The notes under the pieces: model-generated
Told to the model about the DNA's origin: nothing
What the model saw: only the letters and a program-made list of their open reading frames with translations
The model's database searches: none
Shown here: piece after piece, positions 18,001 to 26,623 of the stretch
Layout: each line of letters begins with the position of its first letter
Numbering within the stretch: the stretch's first letter is position 1
Source of the DNA: JAFDZV01 sp035549015
Lineage (GTDB): Bacteria; Bacteroidota; Ignavibacteria; OLB7
Reading direction: 5' to 3'
NCBI GenBank assembly: GCA_035549015.1
Contig: DASZRW010000096.1
Span: forward strand, 1-64,000
DNA length: 64,000 nt
Program-made: the position numbers and the translations under genes

Positions 18001-20233
18001 CAATCGTCGAGATGATGCGGCTCCGCATCTCCACGATCCGCACGCGGTGCGCACCCTCCTCGGCGATGAAGAGCGTGTCGTTGAAATGCACCGGGTCCGT
18101 GGCATAGACCACGGCGGACGGCTTGTCCAGGATGACGTTGCTCGCCGGCGAGCCGTCCCCCCCCACGAAGATGCCGCCGCCGGCAACGGTCGTGATGATG
18201 TTCGTCTTGAAGTCGAAGAAGCGGACGCGGTTGTTCCCCTGGTCGCAGATGAACAGGCCGCCGTTCCCCACGGCGAGTGCCGATGGGAAGGAGAGCTCCG
18301 CACGCGTGCCGATGCCGTCATCGCCGGAGAAACCGGAAGCGCCGGTGCCAACCACGGTGCTGATGAGGCCGGTGCTCATGTCCACCCGGCGCACGCGGTG
18401 ATTGCCGTAGTCCGCGATGTAGAGCATCTGCCCGTCCAGCGCGATGCCGGAGGGATTGGTGAGGCGTGCGATGTTGGCCGGGCCGCCGTCGCCGAAGTTC
18501 CCCGCCGCTCCGCTCCCTGCAATCGTGGTGATGATCCCGCTCTGCATGTTCACCCGCCGCACACGGTGCCCGGCGGACTCGACGATATAGAGAAGGTCAC
18601 CGTCGCTCACCACCGCCGATGGCGCGAAGAGCGCAACCTGCGTTGCGCCGATATCGTTCGTGTCCAGCGCTCCGCCGCCGGCAACGGTGACGATGCTGTC
18701 CGGAAGCGGCTTGATGTTGCCGGTAACGCGTATGCGATAGCCGGTTCCCGGCGCCGGCGGGCTCCACGCGTATTGCAGCCCCGTGCCGGTGCGCGTTATC
18801 GTATGCCAGGCGGATGTGTCGCTCGTGCGATACTCGATGAGAACCGTATCGAGCGGCGTCACGCCGGACCAGCGAATCATGATCGAATCACATCCGCCGA
18901 AGCGCTCCCCTCCAACGGGGCTCAGCAGTTGAATCCTGCTGACGCTCACCGCGCGGCGCACGCCTCCGGAGAGCGTCGTGGGATCGAACGTACAGAGCGA
19001 GCTGGCGAACGTGAGCGATGCCGTGTTGATCAGGCTGTCGGTGGGCGTGAACCGAAGCTGCAGCGTGCGGCTCTCTCCGGGAGCAAGCACGAACGGTGGA
19101 GGAAGGCCGCCCCAGTCCGCGATGCGATACCTCGTGTTCCCCCCCATGCCTGCGGAGTCGATCGGGATCGGTGCTCCCCGGGCCGTGATCGTCACGGCGC
19201 GCTGCGCGCTGTCGGGCGGAGCGATCGGCCCGAACCAGACAAGCTCCGGGCTCACGTCGAGCTTGATGATGCCGGCGTCCGGAACAACGAAGGGGAGCGT
19301 GCTGGTGAGATTCTTCGGTGTGTATGCCAGGCGGAATGTTCGCAGCGCGCTCGCCGGCCCGCAGCCCGGCTGCGAGATCCAGTGCAGCGTGCAGGGTTCG
19401 AATCCCTGCGCGTGAAGAGCGATGGAGGTGTACACCGCCTGCATCTGATTCGGATCCTCCACATCGCTGTACGTCTCCCCCCCGGTCCTGGCGGCGATCG
19501 CGGCCAGGTCCGCATTCATCGGCAGGCCGATGGTGATTGCGTAGACAGCGATGTTCGCGCGATTCGCCTTCGATACGATGGTGTCGACGGCCGGACGATA
19601 GTGCGGAAGCCCGTCGGTGACGAACACCAGTATCCGCTTCTCGCCGGCGTTCGGATGCGCTGCCAGCAGCGAGATGCCGCCGAGCGCACTGTCGATGAAC
19701 GCCGGCATGTACTCCGTGCCGTTGCCGAGGGTGATTGCATTGATGGCGCCCGTGAGCGCGAGCGGAGAATTGGTGAAGTCGCTCACGATGGTGGGAAGAT
19801 CGTCGAACGCCGTTGCCGCGATCGCCGTGGAGCCGATGTACTGCACGGCCTGCGCGAACGCGGCAGCGCCGTTCTTCATCACCGAGAGCCGGTTCGCACC
19901 TCCCGGCGTCGGCAGCGACATCGATCCGCTCCGGTCCATCACCAGCACCGCGTGGATCGGCGAGGCCGGGCCCGGCGGCGGACAGTCCACGCTGAAGCCG
20001 AGCGACGCTACAGGCTGGTCGTTCTCGAATGCCTGGAAATCCTTCGCGTCCAGCGTGCGCACCGGATTCCCCCGGGGGTCGAGCAGAACGAATGTGGCGG
20101 ACATCGCCGGAAAATTCCGGGCGTCGATGGAGAGGAGTGCAAGATTGTACTGGGCGTGGAGATCCATCCGTGCGAGAAGGGCAAGCACGAGGAGAAGGGG
20201 GGCGATGAGAGGAGAAGGTCGCCGTAGATGCAT
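15035..20233 (-). CDS. Giant mosaic surface protein: VWA, NHL propeller, repeated Ig-like domains, T9SS tail
   Basis: 1732 residues. A signal peptide (PLIAPLLLVLALLARMDLHA-Q) is followed by a von Willebrand factor A domain with the MIDAS motif D-R-S-G-S (D100) and TDGLPH. A Ser/Thr-rich Ig-like part with LLSPVGGERF leads to a six- or seven-bladed NHL-type propeller (about 515-880) with repeats such as YIADYGNHRVRRVDM, ICDQGNNRVR and YLSDAGNSRVR. Several choice-of-anchor-D/HYDIN-like beta-sandwich domains follow (about 890-1510), recognisable from ICNVGDVPFLIDSI and PGxxxxIxIRFxP. The end has a cohesin-like segment and a T9SS type A domain (VSIALSDLLGRNVA to PCIVAR). Adhesion or matrix interaction outside the cell is the likely role, inferred from domains. 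It stands alone, with a minisatellite upstream. Confidence 0.85.
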   Translation of the reverse strand: MHLRRPSPLIAPLLLVLALLARMDLHAQYNLALLSIDARNFPAMSATFVLLDPRGNPVRTLDAKDFQAFENDQPVASLGFSVDCPPPGPASPIHAVLVMDRSGSMSLPTPGGANRLSVMKNGAAAFAQAVQYIGSTAIAATAFDDLPTIVSDFTNSPLALTGAINAITLGNGTEYMPAFIDSALGGISLLAAHPNAGEKRILVFVTDGLPHYRPAVDTIVSKANRANIAVYAITIGLPMNADLAAIAARTGGETYSDVEDPNQMQAVYTSIALHAQGFEPCTLHWISQPGCGPASALRTFRLAYTPKNLTSTLPFVVPDAGIIKLDVSPELVWFGPIAPPDSAQRAVTITARGAPIPIDSAGMGGNTRYRIADWGGLPPPFVLAPGESRTLQLRFTPTDSLINTASLTFASSLCTFDPTTLSGGVRRAVSVSRIQLLSPVGGERFGGCDSIMIRWSGVTPLDTVLIEYRTSDTSAWHTITRTGTGLQYAWSPPAPGTGYRIRVTGNIKPLPDSIVTVAGGGALDTNDIGATQVALFAPSAVVSDGDLLYIVESAGHRVRRVNMQSGIITTIAGSGAAGNFGDGGPANIARLTNPSGIALDGQMLYIADYGNHRVRRVDMSTGLISTVVGTGASGFSGDDGIGTRAELSFPSALAVGNGGLFICDQGNNRVRFFDFKTNIITTVAGGGIFVGGDGSPASNVILDKPSAVVYATDPVHFNDTLFIAEEGAHRVRIVEMRSRIISTIAGTSFQGYDGEGKDGRDSKMNSPRGVELIGNLLYLSDAGNSRVRTVPRSGGAIATEAGNGTAGYEGDNGPASAARLNIPSGLSGAPGRLFIADLANDRVREVLLHDFGRSDSSHSNFTIASGKVAYAIRSRTVVFGPRSVGSARDSAMASAICNVGDVPFLIDSIEFAGANPADFSLVSGLPGTAIAPGACIPIEIRFEPQGTGARNAIAIVHSRCAGTDTLTLRGTGNEPCGSVVVPRTDAGSVLVSASGQVTIVKAITNNGAATLNGTIGVSPADGDFSIVSGGGPFSLAPGSSADVTVKFAPTLSGIRSALLTYGLPETCGSASTLLVGRGVVPQTLGRVLRTDFPDLPCGDWPRDTTLTITNIGDAPLDITGIALANGGNGYAILSAVPSPSSPLSILPAASASIRIGFNPPAPGIYTDTLRITSNDPAGPASMPLSGRRDLLALTGSRNIIAYNGTIAAGYPFDSTVVIHNNGTRPLTINSAALEGVNADKFGLMNPTLPAVVDPGDSIVLTIEALGPAGGSGYSAAVRLLFGPSCDSGAFVLPVIETGAEPAVLAMDQSFGTLRCPGDAVRDTVVTISNPGGAQLLITALTLVPAAGPFTLLDVPPLVVPSSGRLSVHIRFAPTATGSYSADLHVTSSATSGDSVATLSGRRDALAMNALPASIALGPFIAPGAASGTATLYNLGTATLDLTLSTATANFTVQGAQSISIPPGDSAAITIHFSGTTPGTYTDSLVARETACGTETHVGLKGVVEPGARSTISLPTVTAGSNQHLVLPLHITIPDRALFSGTGARRFHTTITFDGLALQPDSVTGATLATNAYDPVSHIQTMTLDGAYPGTGDTLALIHGTVPAGVSVTTPLAFEGFTWDRPAVAVELVNGLLQVTASCTTGDRLTAHVHLTKIRPMPAGDETTIEFDLEEDETVSIALSDLLGRNVAALGEKHYAKGHHAVTVSLRGVPAGAYTIALMTPFGGTAAPCIVAR

Positions 20234-20674
20234 ACAGGCGCATGCGATTCGACCAACGAACGTCCGCAGCCACGCGATGACAGTGGATCAAGCGCCGGGA
20301 TGGTGCTGACGGAGCGCCAGCCAAGATGTGCAATTGCCGGAAGAGTTGCCATCACTTAAACACAATGAACCGGCCGGAGTTACCGATGCGGCGGTGGAGG
20401 CCAAAAGAATTCGGCCGGGGCGTGGGAGTGCGGGCGATGGCGGGAGAGGGGGTCGCCTGGCGGGAGAGGAGGTCGCGTGGCGGGAGAGGAGGTCGCGTGG
20501 CGGGAGAGGGGGTCACGTGGCGGGCCTGCGGAATGCGATCGCGGGGCTCTTCAATAGGAGGTGATGGTCCCGGCATCGGATGCATCCAGCTCCGTGCACT
20601 ACGGAGCCGGATGCTCGTTCACGCGCCGCGCTCCAGCGCAACATCACCGCTCTGCGGCGGCGCCCCGGCAGCGT
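20234..20674. other. Intergenic region upstream of the mosaic protein
   Basis: No gene is evident. It lies between the stop of the MATE gene and the start of the mosaic gene, both on the minus strand, so it should hold the promoter of the latter. It contains a 20-bp minisatellite, listed separately. Long frames through it exist only because the repeat is stop-free. Confidence 0.45.
20439..20524. repeat. 20-bp minisatellite, four copies
   Basis: Four head-to-tail 20-bp units, CGGGAGAGGAGGTCGCGTGG with a few substitutions, start at 20441, 20461, 20481 and 20501, with a partial copy on the right. Units 2 and 3 are identical. It lies about 210 bases upstream of the 1732-residue surface protein gene, so copy-number change could affect that gene's promoter region. 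Confidence 0.85.
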
Positions 20675-22087
20675 TCAGGGCCTCACCGCATCATCGGCAG
20701 CATCCGCTGCGGCATCCGCCGGTGCATCTGCCGATGCAGCCTCGGATCCCGAAGCGGTACCGATCAGGAGTCGGAAGCGGTTCAGATGCAGCACGGAGGC
20801 CGCGGCCAATCCTATCGTCAGACCCCACCACAGCCCCTGCCCGTTCCACTTCAGCACGAATGCCAGCAGGTATCCGGACGGCACACCCACGGCCCAGTAG
20901 GCGATGAGGTTCACCAGCATCGGCCGCGAGGTATCCTTCAGGCCGCGAAGCGCACCCAGCGTTGCAACCTGTATGCCGTCGAAGATCTGGAACGCGCCGG
21001 CGATCACCAGAAAGCCGGTGGCGTAGGAGAAGATGGTGCCGTCGGACGTATAGATGCCGATGATCGGCCCGGGGATCGAAACCAGCGCGATGGCCGTTGC
21101 CATCATCACCAGCGTTGCCAGCCCGATCCCCACCCATCCCGATGTGCGGGCGGCGGCGCGATTGCGTGCCCCGATGAACTGCCCCACGCGTGTGCTGGTG
21201 GCAATGCCTATGCCGAGCGGGATCATGAACGTGAACGAGGCAACGTTGAGCGCAACCTGATGGGCGGCAAGCGCCTGCTTCCCGAAGTTCCCCATCAGAA
21301 GCGCCGTCAACCCGAAGAAGCCTACCTCCAGACTGTTGCTTCCGCCGATCGGCATGCCGAGCCGTACCAGGCGGGCGATCACCGTGGGACGGAGCGGAAG
21401 GATCTGCGGGAAGATCCGGTACTGCCGCAGTTCTCCGGAGCGGAGCACGAAGACGAGCATCAGCGCGAACATGCACCACTGCACGATGGCGGTGGCATAT
21501 CCCGCGCCGGCAACGCCGAGCGCCGGGGCGCCCAGCTTGCCGTAGATCAATGCATAGTCCGCTGCTACGTTGATCAATGCTCCGGCCAGTGCGATCATCA
21601 TCGTGATGCGCGTGCGTCCGAGCCCCGTTGTGAACGCGCGCAGAACGGCATACATGAACGTTGCCGGCATGCCGAACGCGATGGCGTGCACGAACGATGT
21701 CGCCAGCGGTATCAGTTCCGGAGGCTCGTTCATCGCGCGCAGCACCGCGCCGCTGCTCCATGCAACAACCTGCCCGAGTGCGGTGAGCCCCCAGGCCAGC
21801 CAGAACGCCTGTGCCACGCTTCTCTCGATCTCCCGCGGATCGCGCGCACCATGCGCCTGCGCAACCGTTGGGCCAACTCCCGATATCGTGCCGTAGCCGA
21901 ACACCATGAAGAAGAAGTAGACCGATGCGCCGATGCCCACCGAACCCAGCGCCGCGCTGCCGAGGTGGCCAACCATGATGGTATCCACGAGCGCCATGCT
22001 CATGACGCCGAGCTGGTCCGCAACAACCGGGAGCGCGAGCGCTATCATCGCTCTGGCCTCGGGCACTATGTTTCGCAGGATCTGCAT
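20675..22087 (-). CDS. MATE family multidrug/sodium antiporter
   Basis: 470 residues from the ATG at 22087 (MQILRNIVPEARAMIALALP). The frame is open 103 codons further upstream, but that part is Arg/Ser-rich and not membrane-like, and 470 matches the usual family length. Twelve hydrophobic segments fall in two homologous halves. Family signatures include PVVADQLGVMSMALVDTIMV in helix 1-2 and the second-half counterpart near GGSNSLEVGFFGLTALLMG. MATE proteins export cationic drugs or metabolites in exchange for Na+ or H+ across the inner membrane; the substrate here cannot be predicted. The C-terminus is an Ala/Asp-rich cytoplasmic tail (SADAPADAAADAADDAV). It is divergent from the FG-GAP protein gene. 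Confidence 0.9.
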   Translation of the reverse strand: MQILRNIVPEARAMIALALPVVADQLGVMSMALVDTIMVGHLGSAALGSVGIGASVYFFFMVFGYGTISGVGPTVAQAHGARDPREIERSVAQAFWLAWGLTALGQVVAWSSGAVLRAMNEPPELIPLATSFVHAIAFGMPATFMYAVLRAFTTGLGRTRITMMIALAGALINVAADYALIYGKLGAPALGVAGAGYATAIVQWCMFALMLVFVLRSGELRQYRIFPQILPLRPTVIARLVRLGMPIGGSNSLEVGFFGLTALLMGNFGKQALAAHQVALNVASFTFMIPLGIGIATSTRVGQFIGARNRAAARTSGWVGIGLATLVMMATAIALVSIPGPIIGIYTSDGTIFSYATGFLVIAGAFQIFDGIQVATLGALRGLKDTSRPMLVNLIAYWAVGVPSGYLLAFVLKWNGQGLWWGLTIGLAAASVLHLNRFRLLIGTASGSEAASADAPADAAADAADDAVRP

Positions 22088-22412
22088 TGCTGATGAAGGA
22101 CCGCCGCCGCGTCCGGGAGTTCGGGACGCGAATGTAGTGCAACGCTTGCGCATCATCGCGGAGAGCGATCGACGACCGGCGGTAATACATGATGCTCGCA
22201 CGTGGCGGGCGGGTGTTACTGCAACAACGCCGCAATGCGCCCCGATGTTTCTCTCGCTTACGAATCGGGATCGCGAATTGGAATCGCTGCGCGCTCCCGT
22301 TTGGCTTTTCATTGCCCGGATGATAGCTTCACCGGCCGCGGCGTGCGCCATTCCGGGCCTGCGCGGCAGGTCTTCTCCCCCCGCTTTCGACAACAATCAA
22401 CCGGTGACGCAC
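22088..22412. other. Divergent promoter region between MATE and FG-GAP genes
   Basis: 325 bases between opposite starts, without a gene or repeat. Frames crossing it are extensions of the two flanking genes and lack protein-like composition. Promoters for both genes are expected here, but no motif was strong enough to call. Confidence 0.4.
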
Positions 22413-24824
22413 ATGAATCGCAGATCTCTGCCGATTGCATTCCTCGCTCTGTTGCTGATGCCCGTCCTCCTGGCCGCGCAGCCGTCGCTGTTGAAGCGCG
22501 ACAGCGGAACGCCCGGTTCGCACGACAACGGCTCGCAGGTCGGATGGGAGGAGACGATGTTCCTGGTGCCGGCCGGGCCGTGCCGGTTGCTGGAACTCTA
22601 CATCTACTTCGATGGAACAACGGCCGGCGACGACACGCTCTACATCGTGGGGGATCCATCCGAAGGGGCGCTCCCGCCAACGAGTTCGGTCTGGAGCTAC
22701 AACACGCTCGGCGATCCGATCGTTGTTCATTACAGCGGCAGGCCGGGTTGGGATACGGTGAACGTTCGCGCGGCCGATCTGCATTACGATGGGTACGACC
22801 GTATCGCCGTGCAGCATCGTGTTCAACCGGGAGGCCCGTGGTTCGCCGCCGATGCACAGCAGCTCGGAACCAACACGTCGTTCCTCTACGATCCTGTAAC
22901 CCAGAATTCGCTTGGCTTCCCGGGACTCTACTATCTGGCGCGCGGCGATTTCTACGTGCGCGCACTGGTGCAGTACGACTTCCAGAACGGCACCACATCG
23001 AAGCCGGCGCCGGCCGCCACACTGGTTGATATCGCCAGGAGTGCGGGCATCACGGACACGGCGGGTAAACCATTTGCCGGCGCTCGCGTCAGCGTGGCGG
23101 ATTGGAATGGAGATGGCTGGGACGATCTCGCGATCGGCAATCTCTTCTTCCAGAACAACGGCGACGGCACGTTCCGCAACGTGACGGCCGCGATCGGCAT
23201 CCAGGCCGGCGCCAGCGTGTGGGGTGATTTCGATAACGACGGCAGGATTGATTGCTACGCCGTGAACGGCGGCACCGGCGACAGGATCTATCGCAACAAC
23301 GGGGATGGAACGTTCGCCGATGTGACCGCTGCATCCGGCTTCTCGAATCCCTATCCAACCGTGATGCCGATCTGGTTCGATTTCAATCACGATGGAAAAC
23401 TGGATCTCTATATCGCGAACGGCCGCACGGAGAACAATGGACAGGAGGAGTACTTCCCCGATCAGCTCTGGAAGGGGAATGGCGACGGCACCTTCGTGCG
23501 CGTTACCGATGCGGCGGGGATCAATCCCGCGGAGCTGGCCGGAAGCCCCGACGGCAGCTCCTATCTGGACTGCTGGGGTGCGAGCCCGTGCGATGTGGAC
23601 GGCGATGGATGGACGGACATCTTCGTGGCAACCTATCGTCTTGCTCCCGATCTGGTATATCGCAACCGGCATGACGGCACCTTCTCCGAGGAGGGGGCTG
23701 CAACGGGGCTGCGCGGCGTGCCGACGGCGGAGCCGTACTACTTCGGGCATGGCATCGGATGCGACTGGGGAGACTTCAACAACGACGGACGGATGGACGT
23801 GGTTGTCGGCAACCTCGGCCATCCGGACTGGCGCGGCTCGGTCTCCAATCCGTCGCTGGTGTATCGGCACAACGACGATGCGGGCAATACCTTTACCGAG
23901 GTACATCGCCAGATGGGGGTGAAGTTCTTCGAGATGAACGCCGGCGTCGTATGGCTCGACCTTGATCTGGATGGCTGGCTGGACCTGTGGCACTGCCAGT
24001 ACTCGTACAGCAAGGTCGGGACGGACGGAGAGCCGCGACGGCTTTCGCGCATGTATCTGAACGAGGGACCGGAGAAGAATTTTCACATGAAGGATATCAC
24101 GTGGCACACCGGGCCCTTGATTCACGGGGCCTGGACGGCGGTGCGTCTGGACCTGGATCGTGACGGCGATCTGGATCTGGTGGTGGCAAGCCCCACCGAT
24201 GCCGTGAAGGTATTCCGCAACGATGTGCCGCGCAACGGCAACTGGCTGGAGTTCCGCCTTACCGGCAGCCCGGCGGACAGCATCCCCATGGATGCCTACG
24301 GCACAACGGTTACCGTCTACGCCGGCGGCATGCGCCTGACGCGCGACCTGCAGGGCGCAGGGAGCGGCGCAACCGCATCGCAGAACAGCAACATGCTCCA
24401 CTTCGGCACAGGGCCGTCCGCCGATGCCGACAGCGTCGTGGTGCGATATCAGAACGGCGTGCAGCGGCGCTTCACGAACGTGCGAACCAATGCATCCTAC
24501 ACGATCCCGTATCGCGGACCGCTGGTGCGGACAAGCGGCGTTGCCGCCGGCAGCGACGCGGACATCTCCGGAATGATGATCACCTCGCCGGCGTACAACG
24601 GCACCGCATTCACCTTCGACGTGAGCGGCCTTGCCGGTGCGCACGAGGTTCAACTCGAGGCGGTGGACCTTCGGGGACAGGTGATTGCCCGGAAGGTGGT
24701 GCGTGAATGGATCGGAGGGCATGCCGATCTCGACGCAGGCGCTCCGGTGCCGGCCGGTACCTACCTGATCCGCGCAACATCTGCCGGCAGAGCCGCTACC
24801 GCGAAGGTCGTGGTGATACGTTGA
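22413..24824 (+). CDS. T9SS-exported FG-GAP/VCBS repeat protein with ASPIC/UnbV domain
   Basis: 803 residues from the ATG at 22413, chosen for the signal peptide LPIAFLALLLMPVLLAAQ. The N-terminal 200 residues form a beta-rich domain. Seven FG-GAP/VCBS calcium-loop repeats follow, with D-x-N/D-x-D-G-x-x-D cores: VADWNGDGWDDLAI, WGDFDNDGRID, FDFNHDGKLDLYI, DVDGDGWTDIFV, DFNNDGRMDVVV, LDLDLDGWLDLW, LDLDRDGDLDLVV. They probably form a propeller. An ASPIC/UnbV-like segment follows (LEFRLTG to SVVVRYQNG, about 605-700), then a C-terminal T9SS type A domain (LEAVDLRGQVIARKVV, ending AKVVVIR). Surface location and a binding role are likely; no catalytic site is seen. Confidence 0.9.
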   Translation: MNRRSLPIAFLALLLMPVLLAAQPSLLKRDSGTPGSHDNGSQVGWEETMFLVPAGPCRLLELYIYFDGTTAGDDTLYIVGDPSEGALPPTSSVWSYNTLGDPIVVHYSGRPGWDTVNVRAADLHYDGYDRIAVQHRVQPGGPWFAADAQQLGTNTSFLYDPVTQNSLGFPGLYYLARGDFYVRALVQYDFQNGTTSKPAPAATLVDIARSAGITDTAGKPFAGARVSVADWNGDGWDDLAIGNLFFQNNGDGTFRNVTAAIGIQAGASVWGDFDNDGRIDCYAVNGGTGDRIYRNNGDGTFADVTAASGFSNPYPTVMPIWFDFNHDGKLDLYIANGRTENNGQEEYFPDQLWKGNGDGTFVRVTDAAGINPAELAGSPDGSSYLDCWGASPCDVDGDGWTDIFVATYRLAPDLVYRNRHDGTFSEEGAATGLRGVPTAEPYYFGHGIGCDWGDFNNDGRMDVVVGNLGHPDWRGSVSNPSLVYRHNDDAGNTFTEVHRQMGVKFFEMNAGVVWLDLDLDGWLDLWHCQYSYSKVGTDGEPRRLSRMYLNEGPEKNFHMKDITWHTGPLIHGAWTAVRLDLDRDGDLDLVVASPTDAVKVFRNDVPRNGNWLEFRLTGSPADSIPMDAYGTTVTVYAGGMRLTRDLQGAGSGATASQNSNMLHFGTGPSADADSVVVRYQNGVQRRFTNVRTNASYTIPYRGPLVRTSGVAAGSDADISGMMITSPAYNGTAFTFDVSGLAGAHEVQLEAVDLRGQVIARKVVREWIGGHADLDAGAPVPAGTYLIRATSAGRAATAKVVVIR

Positions 24825-25191
24825 CCGCCGCTGCGGCGAGCGATGCACTGCGCGCGACATGCGGTGAAGGATGTCAAAGTGTACGGCGTGCAACAACCGC
24901 GGCGCTCGCCGTATGCAATGCCCCATTGGGAATGCGACTGCATGCGCATGCCATCGCGAGAAAATCAACCCGACAGTGTCGGGGTATTCCTCGGCAACGA
25001 CCCACCGGTGGTCTGCGCGAGTGGAGGCGATCGTGAGGGGGCGTGTGTTGCGGTTCGAATACATGGGAGTAACTTGGGCCACTCCATCGGCGCGACGGAA
25101 GTTTGCGCCCGGCCCATCGCTCCAACGCGCTGAACGCGCACGAACGGATCAATCCCAGCTTGTTCTTCTACCAACATTCAGGAGTATGTTC
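24825..25191. other. Intergenic region, small palindrome only
   Basis: No gene is recognised. CCCGACA G TGTCGGG forms a short perfect hairpin at 24969-24983, without a T-run. CAGGAG at 25179-25184 is the ribosome binding site that places the next start at 25192 rather than at the ATG at 25186. Confidence 0.4.
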
Positions 25192-25641
25192 ATGAGAAAG
25201 CTGCTTGCTGCGCTTGCAGTGCTGACTGTAGTTGCCGTTGCGGGCTGTACCGACACCGTAACCGATCCTGCCGGGCAGGCGATTGTCGGTGTATGGAAGA
25301 GTGGTACGGTTGGTCTTGGCTTCGATGCCACCACCAGCCTCACCGCAAACTTCAAGAGTGGAGGCGATGCGGTGTTCACGATCGACGGCACCGATGTGAA
25401 CGGAACGTATACCACGTCCGGCAGCTCCGCCAGTTCCACGATTCGCGAGATCACGATCACGCTTCCCTCCAAGAGCCTCAAGGGAATCTACGCCGTCAGC
25501 GGAACCGTGCTGAGCCTGGAAGTGGTGCCGAACCCGGCGCCGTCGGGGATCGTTGGTCCGGACGCTGCCACCGGAATCGGCAGCACCACCTCCGGCGGAT
25601 CCGCAACCACCGCCTACGTCAACGTGCTGAACAAGCAGTAG
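25192..25641 (+). CDS. Small lipoprotein of unknown function
   Basis: 149 residues; CAGGAG lies 7 bases before the ATG. The signal is MRKLLAALAVLTVVAVAG followed by C-T-D, a lipobox giving an N-terminal lipidated Cys. The mature part looks like one small beta-rich lipocalin/barrel-like domain: IVGVWKSGT at the start, then FTIDGTDVNGTYTTSG and LKGIYAVSGTVLSLEV. That resembles the pattern of DUF-type lipocalin-like lipoproteins of Bacteroidota. A Ser/Thr/Gly-rich end follows. No partner is obvious. It is a single gene ended by a strong bidirectional terminator. Confidence 0.75.
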   Translation: MRKLLAALAVLTVVAVAGCTDTVTDPAGQAIVGVWKSGTVGLGFDATTSLTANFKSGGDAVFTIDGTDVNGTYTTSGSSASSTIREITITLPSKSLKGIYAVSGTVLSLEVVPNPAPSGIVGPDAATGIGSTTSGGSATTAYVNVLNKQ

Positions 25642-25706
25642 GAAGCCGTCCGCCCCCTTGGGGAGGCAGGGCGACGCCGTTGCGGAGTTCGCCGCACGAT
25701 GAACGC

Positions 25707-25743
25707 AAAGCGGCAAACGGATCATACAGCCGTTTGCCGCTTT
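25707..25743. terminator. Strong bidirectional terminator between convergent genes
   Basis: AAAGCGGCAAACGG (25707-25720) pairs perfectly with CCGTTTGCCGCTTT (25730-25743), a 14-bp stem with a 9-nt loop. It is followed by CCTTCT on the plus strand. It serves the lipoprotein gene (+, ending 25641) and the BtpA-family gene (-, ending 25806). Confidence 0.85.
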
Positions 25744-25805
25744 CCTTCTCCACCTCTGCGGTTTCCCCTGTCTCCGGAGGGGGCCGCCAGAGGAGTGCCG
25801 CCGGA

Positions 25806-26609
25806 TCAGCCCTCGCGGGCTGCGGTCATGATGCGTTCCACGCGCTCGCGATCAACGGCCGCGTGGGCGTTGCCATCCACCTTCAGCCAGCTTCCAACGA
25901 TCACGCCGTCGCACAGGCCGCGGAGCGAACCGATGGTGTCTGCCGTAACGCCGCTGCCAACAAGCACCGGCGCGCTCACGGCGCTGCGCACGCGCGCGAT
26001 CTCGTCGATGTTCGCGCCCGAGCCGGTACGGCTCCCGGTGACGATCAGGGCATCGGCGCAGCCGCGTTCGACGGCGTCGGCGGCGGCAACTTCGATGGGA
26101 ATGGGTGCAAGCGGCGCAGCATGCTTCACGTGCACGTCCGCAAGTATCAGTGCGTCCGTGCCCAGCATGCGGCGGTACGCCAGCGTGTCGTGCGCGTCGC
26201 CTTCGATCACCCCCTGATCGGTCAGCATGGCGCCGGTGTGAACGTTCACGCGAATCATCCGTGCACCAACCGCGGCCGCGATTCCGAGTGCGGCGCGCGG
26301 ATCGTTCCGCAGCACGTTGATCCCCACCGGCTTCGTCGTGATCCGGCGCAGCTCCACGGCGATGGCGGTCATCGCAGCCGTTGTGTGCGGCTCCGTCGCG
26401 GCCTTCCTGAACGGAACGTCGCCGTAGTTCTCCATCATCAGCGCGTCGATTCCCCCCTCGACCAGTGCCCGGGCATCCTCCAACGCCGCGGCGCATACGG
26501 CCTCCAGCGAGCCGCTGAATCCGTATGCACCCGGGAGCGGTTTCAGATGAACCATGCCGATCACCGGGAATCGGATCCCCTCCAGCAGCATGCGGTGAGT
26601 GTCGCTCAT
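25806..26609 (-). CDS. BtpA/SgcQ family TIM-barrel protein
   Basis: 267 residues from the ATG at 26609, 14 bases after the YbaB-family stop. The frame is open to 27029 but would then overlap the whole YbaB gene, so the short start is used. Family motifs are VIGMVHLKPLPGAYG at the start, GIDALMMENYGDVPF, GINVLRNDPRAALGIA, IRVNVHTGAMLTDQG and a C-terminal VGSGVTADTIGSL / DGVIVGSWLKVDG phosphate-binding-type loop. BtpA was described for photosystem I biogenesis in cyanobacteria, but most family members occur in non-photosynthetic bacteria with unknown substrate. It is co-transcribed with the YbaB-like gene. Confidence 0.85.
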   Translation of the reverse strand: MSDTHRMLLEGIRFPVIGMVHLKPLPGAYGFSGSLEAVCAAALEDARALVEGGIDALMMENYGDVPFRKAATEPHTTAAMTAIAVELRRITTKPVGINVLRNDPRAALGIAAAVGARMIRVNVHTGAMLTDQGVIEGDAHDTLAYRRMLGTDALILADVHVKHAAPLAPIPIEVAAADAVERGCADALIVTGSRTGSGANIDEIARVRSAVSAPVLVGSGVTADTIGSLRGLCDGVIVGSWLKVDGNAHAAVDRERVERIMTAAREG

Positions 26610-26623
26610 GTGGTGCGCTCCGT

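Noticed and set aside
19380..19410. GGGTTCGAATCCC, a T-arm-like motif suggesting a tRNA
   Set aside because: It lies within the coding sequence of the mosaic protein (frame reads AQGFEPCTLHW) and no acceptor, D or anticodon arms can be found around it.
18047..20227. 726-codon plus-strand frame opposite the mosaic protein
   Set aside because: Composition is Arg/Ala/Glu-rich without fold signs; the opposite strand shows clear VWA and NHL domains.
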